Positions 1-11,332 of a DNA stretch of 64,000 nucleotides are shown here, piece after piece. This stretch comes from Brienomyrus brachyistius. Taxonomy: Eukaryota; Chordata; Actinopteri; Osteoglossiformes; Mormyridae. The position numbers and the translations under genes are program-made. Positions within the stretch are counted from its first letter, which is position 1. Every line of letters begins with the position of its first letter. The notes beneath the pieces were generated by a model. That model was not told the DNA's origin. It was given only the letters and a program-made list of their open reading frames with translations, and made no database searches. Location: the NCBI RefSeq assembly GCF_023856365.1, contig NC_064538.1:17626935-17690934 (forward strand), in the 5' to 3' direction.

Positions 1-1180
1 AGAATTTAATATGGCAGCAGTAATTTCAATGCTTTTAATTTCATCATGTAGAGTTAATCCACGTGAACTTCCTAACTGGCTTTTTCATGTTGCAGTGGAT
101 TTTAAAAACAGGGAGGTACACTGTACAATTGTACACTGACATGCCTCATAGATCTTTATGTAGTACAATTGTGGCACCAGTCAGCAACCACACCCACAAT
201 GCTGGAAATTGTGTCTGGTAATGTCATCAGTCTACCAAAGACCCAAGTTCACAGCCAAGGGGATAATACCTTGCTTTGACTCCATTACAGTGAATTTACA
301 TATTCTTCTTTATCAGTATTACATATAAGTATGCTGTTATTACACATAACAGTTGACTACAGTTTACACCTTATTTGTAGCAAGCAAACACACAATTTTT
401 TCTGTAATATTAACATGCCCGGGCGGGTGGGCAGCCAGTTGACCTTGAACCCCCAGAGGTTTTTTTCTCCCTGATTGGGAGTTCTTGGTTCCTCTCTGTT
501 GTAATCAGGCTTTTTTTCTTTCATTTCTTTTTCTTTTTTCTTTTCCCCGTTTTCACTGAATTATTGTGTATGAAAGATTTAGGGTGTATAAGGACCATGT
601 GAAACAGTCTGGGTGACTCTGTTGTGAAAGGCGATATATAAAATTTAATTGAACTGAATTGAATATTACAGAAAACCAGTTGTAGCTTGTCCGAGATGTT
701 ACTTTTTTATTAATCAGGGTAAGATTGATTTGTATAGAGATCATATTACTTTTATCTTGGTTATCCACAGTAAATTCCATGCTAGAATATGCATATACAT
801 TAAAACAATGGTTAATGGTCAGGTCTGAGCTGAGTTTATTTTTTTCTCAAAATTAGCTTGTAGGCTGTACGAACATGTAGTGCTAGAAGGTATTATGCAA
901 GTATGCGCAGATGCTAGATTTTGGTCTGAGTCAGGACTGAGAAAAATAAATGCATTTTGGGATATAATATGCAGTAGGTGTCAGTCAGTCTCACAGAGTA
1001 GGGAGGCGTTAAACTTGCAAACTGCCTCCCCGTTCATTGTTTTCTCCAAGAAAGCTAACAAACTGCGACGTTGCGTGTCTGTCACAAGGTTCCTGTTGAT
1101 ATAGATGATTTGGGAATTGTGTTTATCTTATGCTTATTGTCTTCTCCAGGCTTCTCCGTGCACTCGAGTCCCAAACCTTA

Positions 1181-1204
1181 CACACACACACACACACACA
1201 CACG
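1181..1204. repeat. AC dinucleotide microsatellite
   Basis: A short run of AC repeats with one interruption. It is joined to a dispersed fish-type repeat containing the words TTGTGGGGACAG and GGTCCCCAC. Confidence 0.9.
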
Positions 1205-1385
1205 CACACCTGTACTCATATCTTTGTGGAGACCTTTCATTTATTTCTATGGGCAAAACCCTAATCCCAACAATGACAACCTTAACCCCTACCCAGCCCT
1301 AACCATAAGTAACAAAACATCGCTGTCACAGATTTTATAAAATTGAGTTTCCCCTTGTGGGGACAGAAAGAAAATGGTCCCCACT

Positions 1386-2747
1386 AGGGGTGGGTGGTAC
1401 ACCGGTGTCTCAGTCATCACCGGTGTGACTCTGCACTACGATATGGATTTGCACTATACCGGTAACACGGCGAGTAGTCTACACCCCATTTATACAACAG
1501 TCTATTTATAAAAAATAAAAGTTTATTTTCTTCAACGCTTCAGTTGTAATCTGAATACTTGTCCTTATATAGCATATGTAACAGGTTTATCTGTGTTGTG
1601 TGATTTTTCTGTTATACACTCCATGTCGTGATCACAAATGAACAAATTCAAAAATGAACAAATTTTGTATAATTTTGTATATACACATTAAACAAAATGA
1701 CTTGGTTACATATGTACAGGAGCAAATTAAAAAGTGAAACATATTCGCTAATTCAGCATATATATATGCGCCGTTGCAAGGTGCGTGGTAAAAAGCACAA
1801 CTACCCAGTTAACTCTATAACCGCCTGTTTCCCATACCAATAAATGTCAAACTCCTTTAACCGCCAAGCAAGACGTGCATCAGTGTGTGCAGCCCTTTTG
1901 TTTGCACTAATGTGCTATTAGTGTTAATAACTACAGCGAATGTAACACCCGCAACCAAAAAGCCATAATGTTCCTAACAGAGTGGCTGCTAAGTCCTGAA
2001 ATTGTAAAGCTTAAAAGTTTTCAAACACAGTATTTTATAAAATGTTGGATAAATAGACTTAGTTTATTGGTGACTTGATGTTTGTCAAAATTTACGACAT
2101 GTAACAACTGTATACAGTTATTTTTTATACAAATGAACTCAGGTGAAACAATAAAAACGTACATTTTCATGGTTGCCAAATCTCACTCATCTGGGATGAC
2201 ACAATTTCGAACTCTCGCGCTCATGCAAGAAATCTTACGGCAAATCTATATCATTCCATTATAAACCTAAAATCCGCTATATGAAAAGCGTTCGGGTAGT
2301 TTGTAAACCCAAAAAACTATTTACAAGGTGATAAAACTATTAGATACATATATATGCATGTCCTGACTTGTCTCAAATTATAAAATCTTACTCCAGCCAG
2401 CTGGCCAAAGTTGGCAACCCTGTGATTTATTTGAAATGAAAAGTAAAATGCACTGTTTTAGGTTGAAACGGCTTGTCATTCGCTTTGCGTTGTTACTCCG
2501 ACAATTATAAAACAAACATGAGAAAACAACACCTGTCACTTTTTGTGTCTTTTCTAAATAAAACCACCCATACCCAACTGCAATAGCGATTGAAGTGTAC
2601 TTAATATATTTAAAAATATTTCTTGTAATATACATAAAGGGACAGGACATGCTACTCCTCCCAAAATTATACCATGATATAATACCGTCACTGTCCAAAA
2701 AGTGAAAAATACCGTGATGATAATTTTAGGTCATATCGCCCAATCCT
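1386..2747. mobile_element. hAT-like non-autonomous DNA transposon
   Basis: The left end (TAGGGGTGGGTGGTACACCG) and the reverse complement of the right end (TAGGATTGGGCGATATGACC) form imperfect terminal inverted repeats of the hAT type. The interior is AT-rich with no transposase-like ORF. The element splits an older repeat whose halves lie at about 1205-1385 and 2760-2815. No clean 8-bp target duplication is visible, so exact ends are approximate. Confidence 0.6.
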
Positions 2748-3075
2748 ATCAATCAAAATAACAGGTAATGTCCCCACAATGTAATGTATACGTGGACCAC
2801 ACACAGACACACACACTGTCACATGTTGAATGTGCTTCCAGAATATTTCCAGAGTTAGGACTGGGGCTGGGGGACACTCACAGCAAGGTCACATTCAGCT
2901 TCTGACTGCATGGTGACACGCTACTCGCGCTGATAGTCCAGCCGGTTCCCCCAGCAAGCCATGTTTCACGAAGGGACGCTAAGCACAAAGGGTGCCATTC
3001 AGCCTCCCTAGGGTACAGGCCATGTCTCAACACCCAATAATTAGCAACAATGTTGAAGAAAAGGGATTGAGGGAA

Positions 3076-3155
3076 GGCGGGGATTGGAACAGGGAGGCAG
3101 GGCTTGTGATTGGGAGGCGGGGATTGGAACAGGGAGGCAGGACTTGTGATTGTTC
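3076..3155 (+). repeat. 40-bp unit in two tandem copies with GC-box and CCAAT-type words
   Basis: Two nearly identical 40-bp units (3076-3115 and 3116-3155) each contain GGCGGGGATTGG, which joins a GC-box-like word to an inverted CCAAT box. They lie about 60-140 bp upstream of the ATG of the small ORF at 3217. The promoter reading is inference. Confidence 0.6.
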
Positions 3156-3216
3156 TTTTAAATGCTGTCTTCTGTCGTCTTAACACGTACGCATCTGGCC
3201 TCACATGTCATAGCGA

Positions 3217-3411
3217 ATGACAGAAGCACGCACAAGCAAAGAGGTCATCTGCGGGTACGAGTCGCACCGCTACTGCCACCACTGTGGAAGGCCAAGCAGT
3301 ATTCACTGCCCCTCCAACAAAGGGCCTTTCAGTGCAAAGGGGCACGCAGTGTGCCCATACTTCCACCCAGTTCCATTAAACAAAAAAAGGAAAAATACAG
3401 TGAGGGTGTGA
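3217..3411 (+). CDS. Unrecognised 64-codon Cys/His-rich ORF
   Basis: This ATG-to-stop ORF on the plus strand encodes 64 residues that I do not recognise. It contains a CHHC-type cluster (RYCHHCGRPSSIHC) followed by KGHAVCPYFHP and a basic tail (NKKRK), a pattern compatible with zinc binding. Two tandem GC-box/CCAAT-like units lie just upstream. A GT (ACA|GTGAGG) near the 3' end could serve as a splice donor, so it might be the first exon of something longer. It could equally be a transposon fragment or chance. It sits in the presumed first intron of VPS26C on the same strand. Confidence 0.25.
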   Translation: MTEARTSKEVICGYESHRYCHHCGRPSSIHCPSNKGPFSAKGHAVCPYFHPVPLNKKRKNTVRV

Positions 3412-4840
3412 GCCTGGGAGAACAGCGGGCTCCTGTTCCCATGCTCCATATTTAATTATTTTAATTATTATTATTTTTTTGCACAGCTTGGTTGGATGCC
3501 TTTTTCAAATTGCATGCTTCATTTAATGAGTTGTAAACCCTTCACAGCTTTATGAACGTGACAACTGGACCATCTTTACCTGCAGCTGCTTTCAAAGAAA
3601 TCATGTATATGTAAGAATTGCACTGAAAAAAACGAATAATTCCATGTGTAAGGTTTTTAGTGCCCCTTAGTGGACACTGTAGGTATTGCGAGCTCAAGAC
3701 TTTACAGCAGACCTATGAATAATTCAACAGAAGACTACAAGGGATAGTCCTGGTGCAGCTGATCTTTTTTTTTTTTTTTTTTACAGTGGTAGCAGAATGA
3801 ATTAGGGTGAGGGTGTCTCTCTTTACTGTAAGTGTTTTAACCACAAAACAGTTATGAACTGCACTTGGTTGGAGAACAATGTATTCTTGAAAATGCTCTG
3901 CTCTCTCACAGATACTTGTCTTTTGAATGTGGCCAGGGACAGCAAAGGCACAGTGTGAATTATTTGCTGTCGTCTGTCTGATTGGCGTGGCTTGCATCTC
4001 GGCTGCTCCTGTACGGTGACTCATTACTGACACCACATTTTCATGTCACATCCTGCGATTGCGGTGATGTTTGCCGCTCGTCGGCGGCCCAAGTCAGGAG
4101 CCACACGAATGTGCCGGGAGTCATTCGGGTGCGTAGTATTCCAGAAAACTAAGCAGTGGGTAGAAATTTCAGCATTTTCTGTTGCATTTTAAAATGCATC
4201 TATTTTTTTTTTGTGATGCACTATACAATTTTGCAGAATTTTTCATACATCTAGTATGGAATTTGCTTTGGTGCAGACAGTGGCCAGACGTACAATTAAG
4301 CATGAAATATATCATCAATGCAAAAGTGCAGAAAACGACAAAATACAATAAAAGTAATAAACAAATATGCAGACATTTAAATAAAGGTGAGGCAGCCAGA
4401 TGAATATGAAGAGTTTTGAGGTATGTGGAAATAAGCTTATGAAGACAGTAGGAGTACAAGGCTTGTACAGTGGGTGATTAGATATTAAATATTCCTATCT
4501 TGTCTTTCCTTATGTATCACTAATGTGGTAGCACAAATTGAGAATGTTTGAATCTTGATTGATTGAGTTTTATGTGGTGATCCTAAAGTGAAATGAGATC
4601 AGTATAATTGCCTATATATTCCTGTACTATATGTTGTTATAGCAACCAGTGTGTGGGGTGGGGTGCTAGAATCCAGAATTTTCACAGGGGACGTGCAGTA
4701 AACCTAAATCAAACAGCCATGGAAGTGAAATGCTTTTGAAATATCAGAGCATGGTGACAGGCCTCCTGATCTCGTGCATCAGAAGACCCACTATCCTAAG
4801 ATGCTGGTTTCACTCTCCTTGCTCTCTCCGTCTCGGGCAG

Positions 4841-7800
4841 GAAGCTCTGGCGGGTGTCGTGGTGATTGTCAGCAAGGAGGCCGTCCAGCACCAAGGCATC
4901 GCTCTCACCATGGAGGGTTTAGTCAACCTGCAGCTCAGCTCCAAGAGCGTGGGCGTCTTTGAGGCCTTCTACAACTCCGTCAAGGTGGGCGGCGGGGCTG
5001 TGCAGGGTCGTCCGGCAGCCAGTCGGAAGGAGAAAAACCACGTCGGCGCCCAGGAGCTTTCAAGTGCAAGTCTGAGCTTTTAAACCTTCCTCTCCTACAG
5101 CCCATCCAGCTCATCAGCAGCAACATCGAGGTGGTGAAGCCAGGAAAGATCCCCGGGGGCAAGACTGAGATCCCCTTTGAGTTTCCCCTACACGTCAAGG
5201 GCAACAAAGTGCTCTACGAAACGTACCATGGGGTTTTTGTCAACATTCAGGTAGAATACACACTGTTTTCGTTGCCCCTCTAATGAAATGGCTCACGTCT
5301 GGGTCAGCAGATGATGTAATAAATGAAAATATGCAGCTTCGGATCTGAGAAGGAGAGGGGATACCTCCCTCACTCTTGAGCATTTTGCCTGGGATGTGTT
5401 GTAAACGTGCGCCTGAATAAATCTAGTAGAACCTTTTTTTTGATGAGTATGTAGTAAATATTATGTAATGTTTTCAGGATGTGGTCAAGACTCATTGCTC
5501 CAAAGCAGGCCTAATATAGTATGAGAGGCCAAACCTCCTAACTTGCTATTATTTGCCATAGTTCAGGGGTTCTTAAAGTCGGTACTTGTTTTCCTGCTAT
5601 CCCTGCCCCACATACAATTCCCAGCTGTCTTTCTGCTTCTGATTACCTGGATCAGGTGTGTTCAGTCAATCAGCAGTGTGTGGGGCAGGGATAGCTGGAA
5701 AACAAGCAGGGCAGTGGGGCCCGAGGACTGACTCTGAGAACCACTGCCATAGTTGAACATTGTCATAGATAATACTTCACATCTATTCTTCTGGAGCCCA
5801 AGGAGAAGTCCTCAGGCTTGGGAAACGAAGCTGTCCCATAATAACCTACTCGTCGTGGTCCCATCTGCCAACTCGGCTATCAGGCTCCGCCCTGACGGTC
5901 ATTAGGGGAGCCTTTTGTTGTGTCAGAATCTTCTGGAAACAAGACCGGTGTTGAAGTCCTCTCTTGCATCCGCTTCTAAATTTAGCTAACAGCGAGCAAT
6001 TGGTAGAGATGGAAAGCACGGATTAATTGACGTCTGCCTCTCCGGAAAGCTTGTTGTCTCGCTTTTCTGGAAACTGAGCGGAGAAGGGAAAACACTTTGA
6101 AAACATGGTCTTCTCGACATCATTCTCATCTAAAGTGCAAAAACTGAAGATAAAGATACTGGCTGAAGGAAGCTGTCAGAATCGATGCTGATTCCATCGC
6201 TCTTGATGTTTGTAACTCATGCCCTCTTTTAAAATGAAAATAAGGCATGTAAATGTGGCAGGTTTCTTTCGCCACCTGTAATGAGGAGGCAGTGAAAATT
6301 CGCCAGTAACTCAGTGTTTTGAATTTAAAGGTTTCAAACATAGAATTATTTTAATTTTTAAATTACTTAAATACCTATTTGAATATTTTCTTACTCTGCA
6401 TGTGTTCACACGGTTGCACCATTGGCATTTTTGGACATACAAAAATGTCAAAACTGTATATTATTTGACTGTATTGAAGATATATTCACATCAAAGAGGT
6501 TCCATACAGTAATATCAGGCATGCTATGTATTTATTAAAGGAGTTTTAAAAAATGGATGAAAATATTCATGTCCTGTCATCCACCCATTTGCTGATGTTA
6601 AAGTTTTATTAGGAGTGTAGCATGATGGGTTTGAGGGGAGTCATACAGTAAATTTTAATACACATAATCCAGTATGGCTTCTACCCTAGTACACTCTGCG
6701 CTGTGATATGAAGCGGTCGCTCTTGGCTAAAGACCTGACCAAGACATGCGAGTTCATGGTCCATTGTCAGGTAAGATCTTGCACATTCGTCATGACGCTG
6801 TCCGAAATTCATAAAAGTTCCCTGATATCTGCTAACCATAACCCTACCCTGACCCTAAACAGCCACAAAACGGAAAGCTCCAGCCTAGTCCGGTCGACTT
6901 CAACATCACCCCCGAAACACTGCAGAACGTCAGAGAGGTAGGCCCTGTCTCCTGGGGGCAAAGAAAGGTGCCTAAAGCACAAACTGCGAGACAAACCTGC
7001 CCTTCTGTCTGTGTCACATGTGTGGATGCATCTGCTGACAGAGAATTATGCATAACCATCAGTAAGAGCAAACCACCATAGACAAACGCCATCCTGGCAC
7101 TTTGCAATTTCAAAGAGAGTTGAAACATAAATCTTTATTTGCCATTTGTCCAAGTACATTGGACACAGGTAGAGGTGAGAATAAAGCTCGGGGTCAGATC
7201 ACAGGGTCAGCCGTCCATCCAGTGCCCCTGGAGCATTTTTCAAGGGCCCGACAAAGAAATCAAGCGTGGGATTTCAACAAGAAACCTTCTGATGACAACC
7301 CATAGAGCCACACATCACTAGATTTCAGACTCTCTAGATCCACCCACCCATTCTTTCATGCATTCATTTTTTGAAATCGCTTATTCTATTCAGGGTGACG
7401 GGGGGTCCAGAGAATACAGGCGCAAGGCAGGGAACAATCCAGGATGGGGCGCCCAACCCATCACAGGGCACACTCACACACCATTTACTCATACACACAC
7501 GTAACTCCATTTAACCTCATCCTGTTATTGGACTGTGGGGGGAAACTGGAGTACCCAGGGGACACCCCCCTGATGACACAGGGAGAACATGCAAACTCCA
7601 CACATGTGGAACCCTGGCAAAGACACGAACCCAGGTTCCAAAATTCTTTATTTGTAACATACACAGTTATACAAGTACAACGTGTAGTGAAGTGTACTCT
7701 CATTTGGTCCTGAAAATGCTAAATAAATAAAACAAATAGATAAAAATCCCAGCCACTCCCCTCTCACCCCCTGCCCCAGCTGCAATGGAGGCAGCTTCCT

Positions 7801-9863
7801 ACCTGAAGCAAATGATATCCCATGTTGATGTCTGATTGGCTGTGTAGAATGTAGAGTAAATGAGAATGATTGTTCTCATCTAGGTTAGTAGAGTATCATT
7901 TTTCCATGCACTTTATTTAGTGCCGGAATGCTTGCTGGATCTCTGTGAGATGCCCTGGGATCTGCCCAGGGAATATGCACTGAAATGGGTCACTGGCACT
8001 GGCCCATACCTTTAACCTTGTGTTTAGCATTGTCTGGTTCTGTTTACCCAGAGGACTGCTCTGCCCAAGTTTATGATCCGAGGCCGGCTGGATGCAACCA
8101 GCTGCATCATAACGCAGCCCCTGACAGGCGAGCTAACCGTGGAGATGTCGGAGGTGCCCATCAAGAGCATTGAGCTGCAGCTTGTGCGGGTGGAGACCTG
8201 TGGTGAGTCCCCCCCCCCCCCTCCCCAGGTCTGACGTCCATTATGCTAACCTGCAACTAGAAAGGCAGAGAGCGTGTGGGAACGATATGGAAAACTGGTG
8301 TGCAAAATGGCACTCGTGGAGACTCTGTGTCACGATCGATTTTGATGGGCCTGTTTTTGCAGATTTCCATCTTTTGTGGAAATCAAGGGCAAAACATCAA
8401 GGTAGATCCTTTGATGGAATAAATATATTGAATAGAAATGAATCACTGAATGCATAAGCCTTACATGAGTTCCTACGTCAGTCAGTTAATCTTTCCTTAT
8501 TCATTAGAACATCATCCTGTTTTTAAGAAAAGTACAATATGTATCAGAATGGGTCATTCATAAACATTTACTTCCCAGTAAAAGTTGATGATCTGCAGTT
8601 GATGCATGTGATAACAGTACTTACATAACCTTCAAGTGTGTTTAGGGTCATTATCTTGTTGAAAAACAAATGATTTTCAGTAGGTGTGTCCTGATTTTTG
8701 ACTTGTACTGTATTTGAGGATAGAAAAAAATAACAGGAACCTCACATCAAAGGACTTTTGTATTGACTGGATCTCAATTACAAATGGCTGCAAAGTCATG
8801 CCAGGGTGAATGCCACTTAGCGTGTGTGCGAGCTGTAAAAGAGGTCTGACAAGCAGTACTGTGGTATGCAAGTTTTCAAAGCAGTGTGAGGCAACTATCA
8901 CAGCCTAAGATAAACTATCCCTGGGCCAAAGAGTCAAATTGCAGTTGCAGGCAATAAGAACACTGAATGATTTGGTGTCAAGGGGAACAGGGTCAACGAT
9001 GATGATGGCATACGCCGAGTATGGAGAAGCTGCAGTGGCCTCGTCAGAATTCACCCACAGGGACAGCTGGACAATTAGGATAGTTGATAAACGCCACAAA
9101 AGTACTGCCTCAAAAATGACCACAGAACTGAACGTGCCCCTCTGTGACCCCCGTTTCAGCAACATACTTCACAAGGTGAATTTCACACAGCACAAAAAAA
9201 ACAGGGCTGCCGTTCAGGAAATGCTAACATCCAAGGCCGATGCACAAAGACGCATAACCTGGTGTTAAGAGCACAAAACATGGAGCGTATCTGTATACAT
9301 TGCATAGGTACGTGTGCTACTGGACAAACGGATCGGCTGACTTCCCCCCCCCCCCCCCCCCCCGTTGTGACTGCAGGCTGTGCAGAGGGTTACGCCCGGG
9401 ATGCCACAGAGATCCAGAACATTCAGATCGCCGAGGGTGACGTCTGCCACAGCCTCCCCATCCCCATATACATGGTCTTTCCCAGGCTCTTCACCTGTCC
9501 TACGCTGGAAACCACTAACTTCAAAGTTGGTAGGGCTTAATTATGCAGATGTTCTTAAATTTTGCTTTGGCATTTTTATTATAAGTCGTCATCATAAAAA
9601 TAACCATTAGGCTGTTACCCTGAAACCAGTAGCGGTTACCGCCACTCAAAGCATGAATTTTTATACGCCACGTTGTTTTGGAGGTGGCAACAAACAGCCA
9701 CTGCATTGGGGGGGGGAGAGGTACCAGGCACGGCAGAGCTGGTCCCTGTCTGAGCCAGTTGTGTCTGTCTTCTCCTCTAGAATTTGAAGTGAACGTCGTC
9801 ATAGTTCTGCACGATGACCACCTGATCACGGAGAATTTTCCTCTGAAACTGTGCCGGGTCTGA
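4841..9863 (+). CDS. VPS26C: VPS26C (DSCR3), retromer-like arrestin-fold subunit; exons 2 to 8
   Basis: VPS26C (formerly DSCR3) is the VPS26-like arrestin-fold subunit of the Commander/Retriever complex, which returns cargo from endosomes to the cell surface. Seven exons are visible: 4841-4984, 5101-5250, 6690-6770, 6863-6937, 8052-8202, 9377-9529 and 9781-9863 (TGA stop). All splice sites are AG/GT and all phases agree. They encode 278 residues; the family is about 297, so only the first exon of about 19 codons is missing, and I do not see it between 1 and 4840. Recognisable stretches include VQHQGIALTMEGLVNLQLSS (exon 2), KTEIPFEFPL and YETYHGVFVNIQ (exon 3), MKRSLLAKDLTKTCEF (exon 4), CAEGYARDATEIQNIQIAEG and FPRLFTCPTLETTNFKV (exon 7), and HLITENFPLKLCRV (C-terminus). 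No disruption is seen. It converges on TTC3. Confidence 0.96.
5564..5746. mobile_element. Short palindromic hAT-type element (MITE)
   Basis: A 183-bp element begins CAGGGGTTCTTAAAG and ends CTGAGAACCACTG, an inverted pair typical of hAT termini. Its inner arms are also complementary (CTATCCCTGCCCCACA against TGTGTGGGGCAGGGATAG). Perfect 8-bp target duplications CCATAGTT flank it at 5556-5563 and 5747-5754. It lies in VPS26C intron 3. Confidence 0.9.
7120..7690 (-). repeat. Cluster of dispersed fish-type repeats in VPS26C intron 5
   Basis: About 7120-7320 carries SINE-like words in reverse orientation, including GTGCCCCTGGAGCATTTTTC, also seen near 12160 in slightly changed form. About 7330-7620 resembles a second dispersed repeat also present at 44860-44990 (GGCAGGGAACAA, CAGGATAGGG, CACAGGGCA). 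About 7630-7690 is another AT-rich repeat fragment. Boundaries are approximate and no family name is assigned. Confidence 0.55.
9343..9363. repeat. Poly-C tract before VPS26C exon 7
   Basis: A run of about 21 C residues ends just upstream of the exon 7 acceptor (GACTGCAG at 9369-9376), forming part of its pyrimidine tract. Confidence 0.9.
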
Positions 9864-11002
9864 ACCGGATTCCGGACCTATGGATTCCCGAATGGCACTT
9901 CTGGGACGGACATCAACACCCGTGAAATTCAGGACTAGATATATAGATATAGATATATATATATATATATATATAAAAACAAAAAAATGTTCACTTGTAC
10001 TTATACATCATGATTATAGAAGATGATCGAGATTCTCAGACTGATCTAACATAGCAAACGTAACCTTAATGCTAGATTCAGGCGAATCAGCGTCCGGAGC
10101 AAGATGCAAAAGGCGGAGCCCTGAGGGTCGGGGGAGAGCCCCGACCTCTGGGAAATGTCAGACTGCATTGGATGGATGTGAGGGTGGGGATGGAGGAGGG
10201 AGGAAAGACCCATACATGCTGGACCCATTCTGTATGAGCGCATTAAAATTTATACCTGAAACCATATGCAGGAAACATTACTGACAGGTAGAAGTGGGGA
10301 TAACACCATTAGGACTGGGTGGGCTGTGAGCAGTCAGTGGGTTGCAGGGTGTGTTTGTCCCGCCAGCACGGGCCCGGTTGACATGGACAGGTTCACCTCA
10401 TCCAACCGTCCCGAAATCAATACACCTAAGCTGGGATACCTGATGTTCTGTTTACTATCACTGCACTGTTTTATGTAAAATAATTTGGCTGCGACTTGAG
10501 AATAAATAAGAAATAATGCAAGTCCTGAAATTCTGCATGCGGAGTTGTAACGTGCCAATGACCCACAAACACGGAATGGAATTCACGTTGAATTTAATAA
10601 AGGAAAAAAAAAATAAACAATGGTACATGAGAGCTTAAAGCTATACGGCATATTAAAATCTCACAGCACACCGCGCCCTTCCTCTGCTCTTCTATGAAGC
10701 ACATATGTTGTAAACCTTGAAGATAAAGTGAACTTGTTAATATTTAAGGAAACATAAAAGGAGCTACATCCTCAGCATAGCAGTGTAACTGCTGATGTTT
10801 ATCGCCACAGCATTAAAACATGGATTATTTGACACTGCATGTTAATACAGAGGGTTTTTTAAAAACAGGCACAGGAGGGGGAGGGGAGGTAAGTGGATTT
10901 CCTTTCCTTTAGATTTTAAAAAAAAAAAGTGCATGACTGTTTTGGTCACGATATTTCCCACCACGTGTCACTTCCCTTATGTGGAGTGCACAGGAAGAGA
11001 GA
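9864..11002. other. Convergent 3' region of VPS26C and TTC3
   Basis: The VPS26C stop (9861-9863, plus) and the TTC3 stop (11003-11005, minus) face each other across about 1.1 kb, which should hold both 3' UTRs. A TA-rich run lies at 9938-9974. The word TTTAATAAAG near 10592 reads AATAAA on the plus strand and ATTAAA on the minus strand, so it could serve either gene. Another AATAAA lies near 10501. No other gene is seen. Confidence 0.6.
10590..10600. terminator. Candidate two-way polyadenylation signal
   Basis: TTTAATAAAGG contains AATAAA on plus and ATTAAA on minus, between the convergent VPS26C and TTC3 stop codons. Use by either gene is inferred. Confidence 0.35.
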
Positions 11003-11332
11003 TCAGGAGAAGTGAAAGGAGTTGGCAGCGGGGGGGCCCCTCCGCGGCCTGTCCGGAAGTTGGGGAAAGTCCTCTGGCAGGAGGGTGTGGTCCCTGCAGG
11101 TGGGGCAGGTCATCTGCTCATTCAGCCAGGACTTGATGCACTGGGGATAGGAAGAGAGGGGCGTATGGTGTCAGCAAAGGCCATGGGTTAGGGTTCACAA
11201 GCAGCCGTGCCCTCTTGGGGGGGGGGGGAACACGCTCACCTCTCTGTGGAAGCTGTGCCGACACTCCAGGACACAGAGGTCCTCTGCGGACATCTCCTCG
11301 TGGCAGATGATACAGGGATCTTCGACATTCAA
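11003..11332 (-). CDS. TTC3: TTC3 C-terminal RING-H2 exons
   Basis: Exons 11240-11332 and 11003-11140 encode the catalytic RING: NVEDPCIICHEEMSAEDLCV, LECRHSFHRE, then CIKSWLNEQMTCPTCRDH. The order of metal ligands is C-x2-C ... C-x-H-x2-H-x2-C ... C-x2-C, the RING-H2 form used to recruit an E2 enzyme. The reading frame ends with a short Pro/Arg tail and TGA at 11003-11005. Confidence 0.96.

Larger units (their letters stand above)
1..4840 (+). other. VPS26C intron 1 (partial) with repeats
   Basis: No recognised coding exon lies here. If the gene structure matches its orthologues, this is intron 1 of VPS26C, with exon 1 to the left. It holds an AC repeat, a hAT-like element inserted in an older dispersed repeat, a 40-bp tandem duplication, and a 64-codon Cys/His-rich ORF listed separately. 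The rest is AT-rich and unremarkable. Confidence 0.6.

Noticed and set aside
6809..7128. Minus-strand ORFs across VPS26C exon 5
   Set aside because: Antisense shadows with no recognisable protein; the plus-strand exon is clear.
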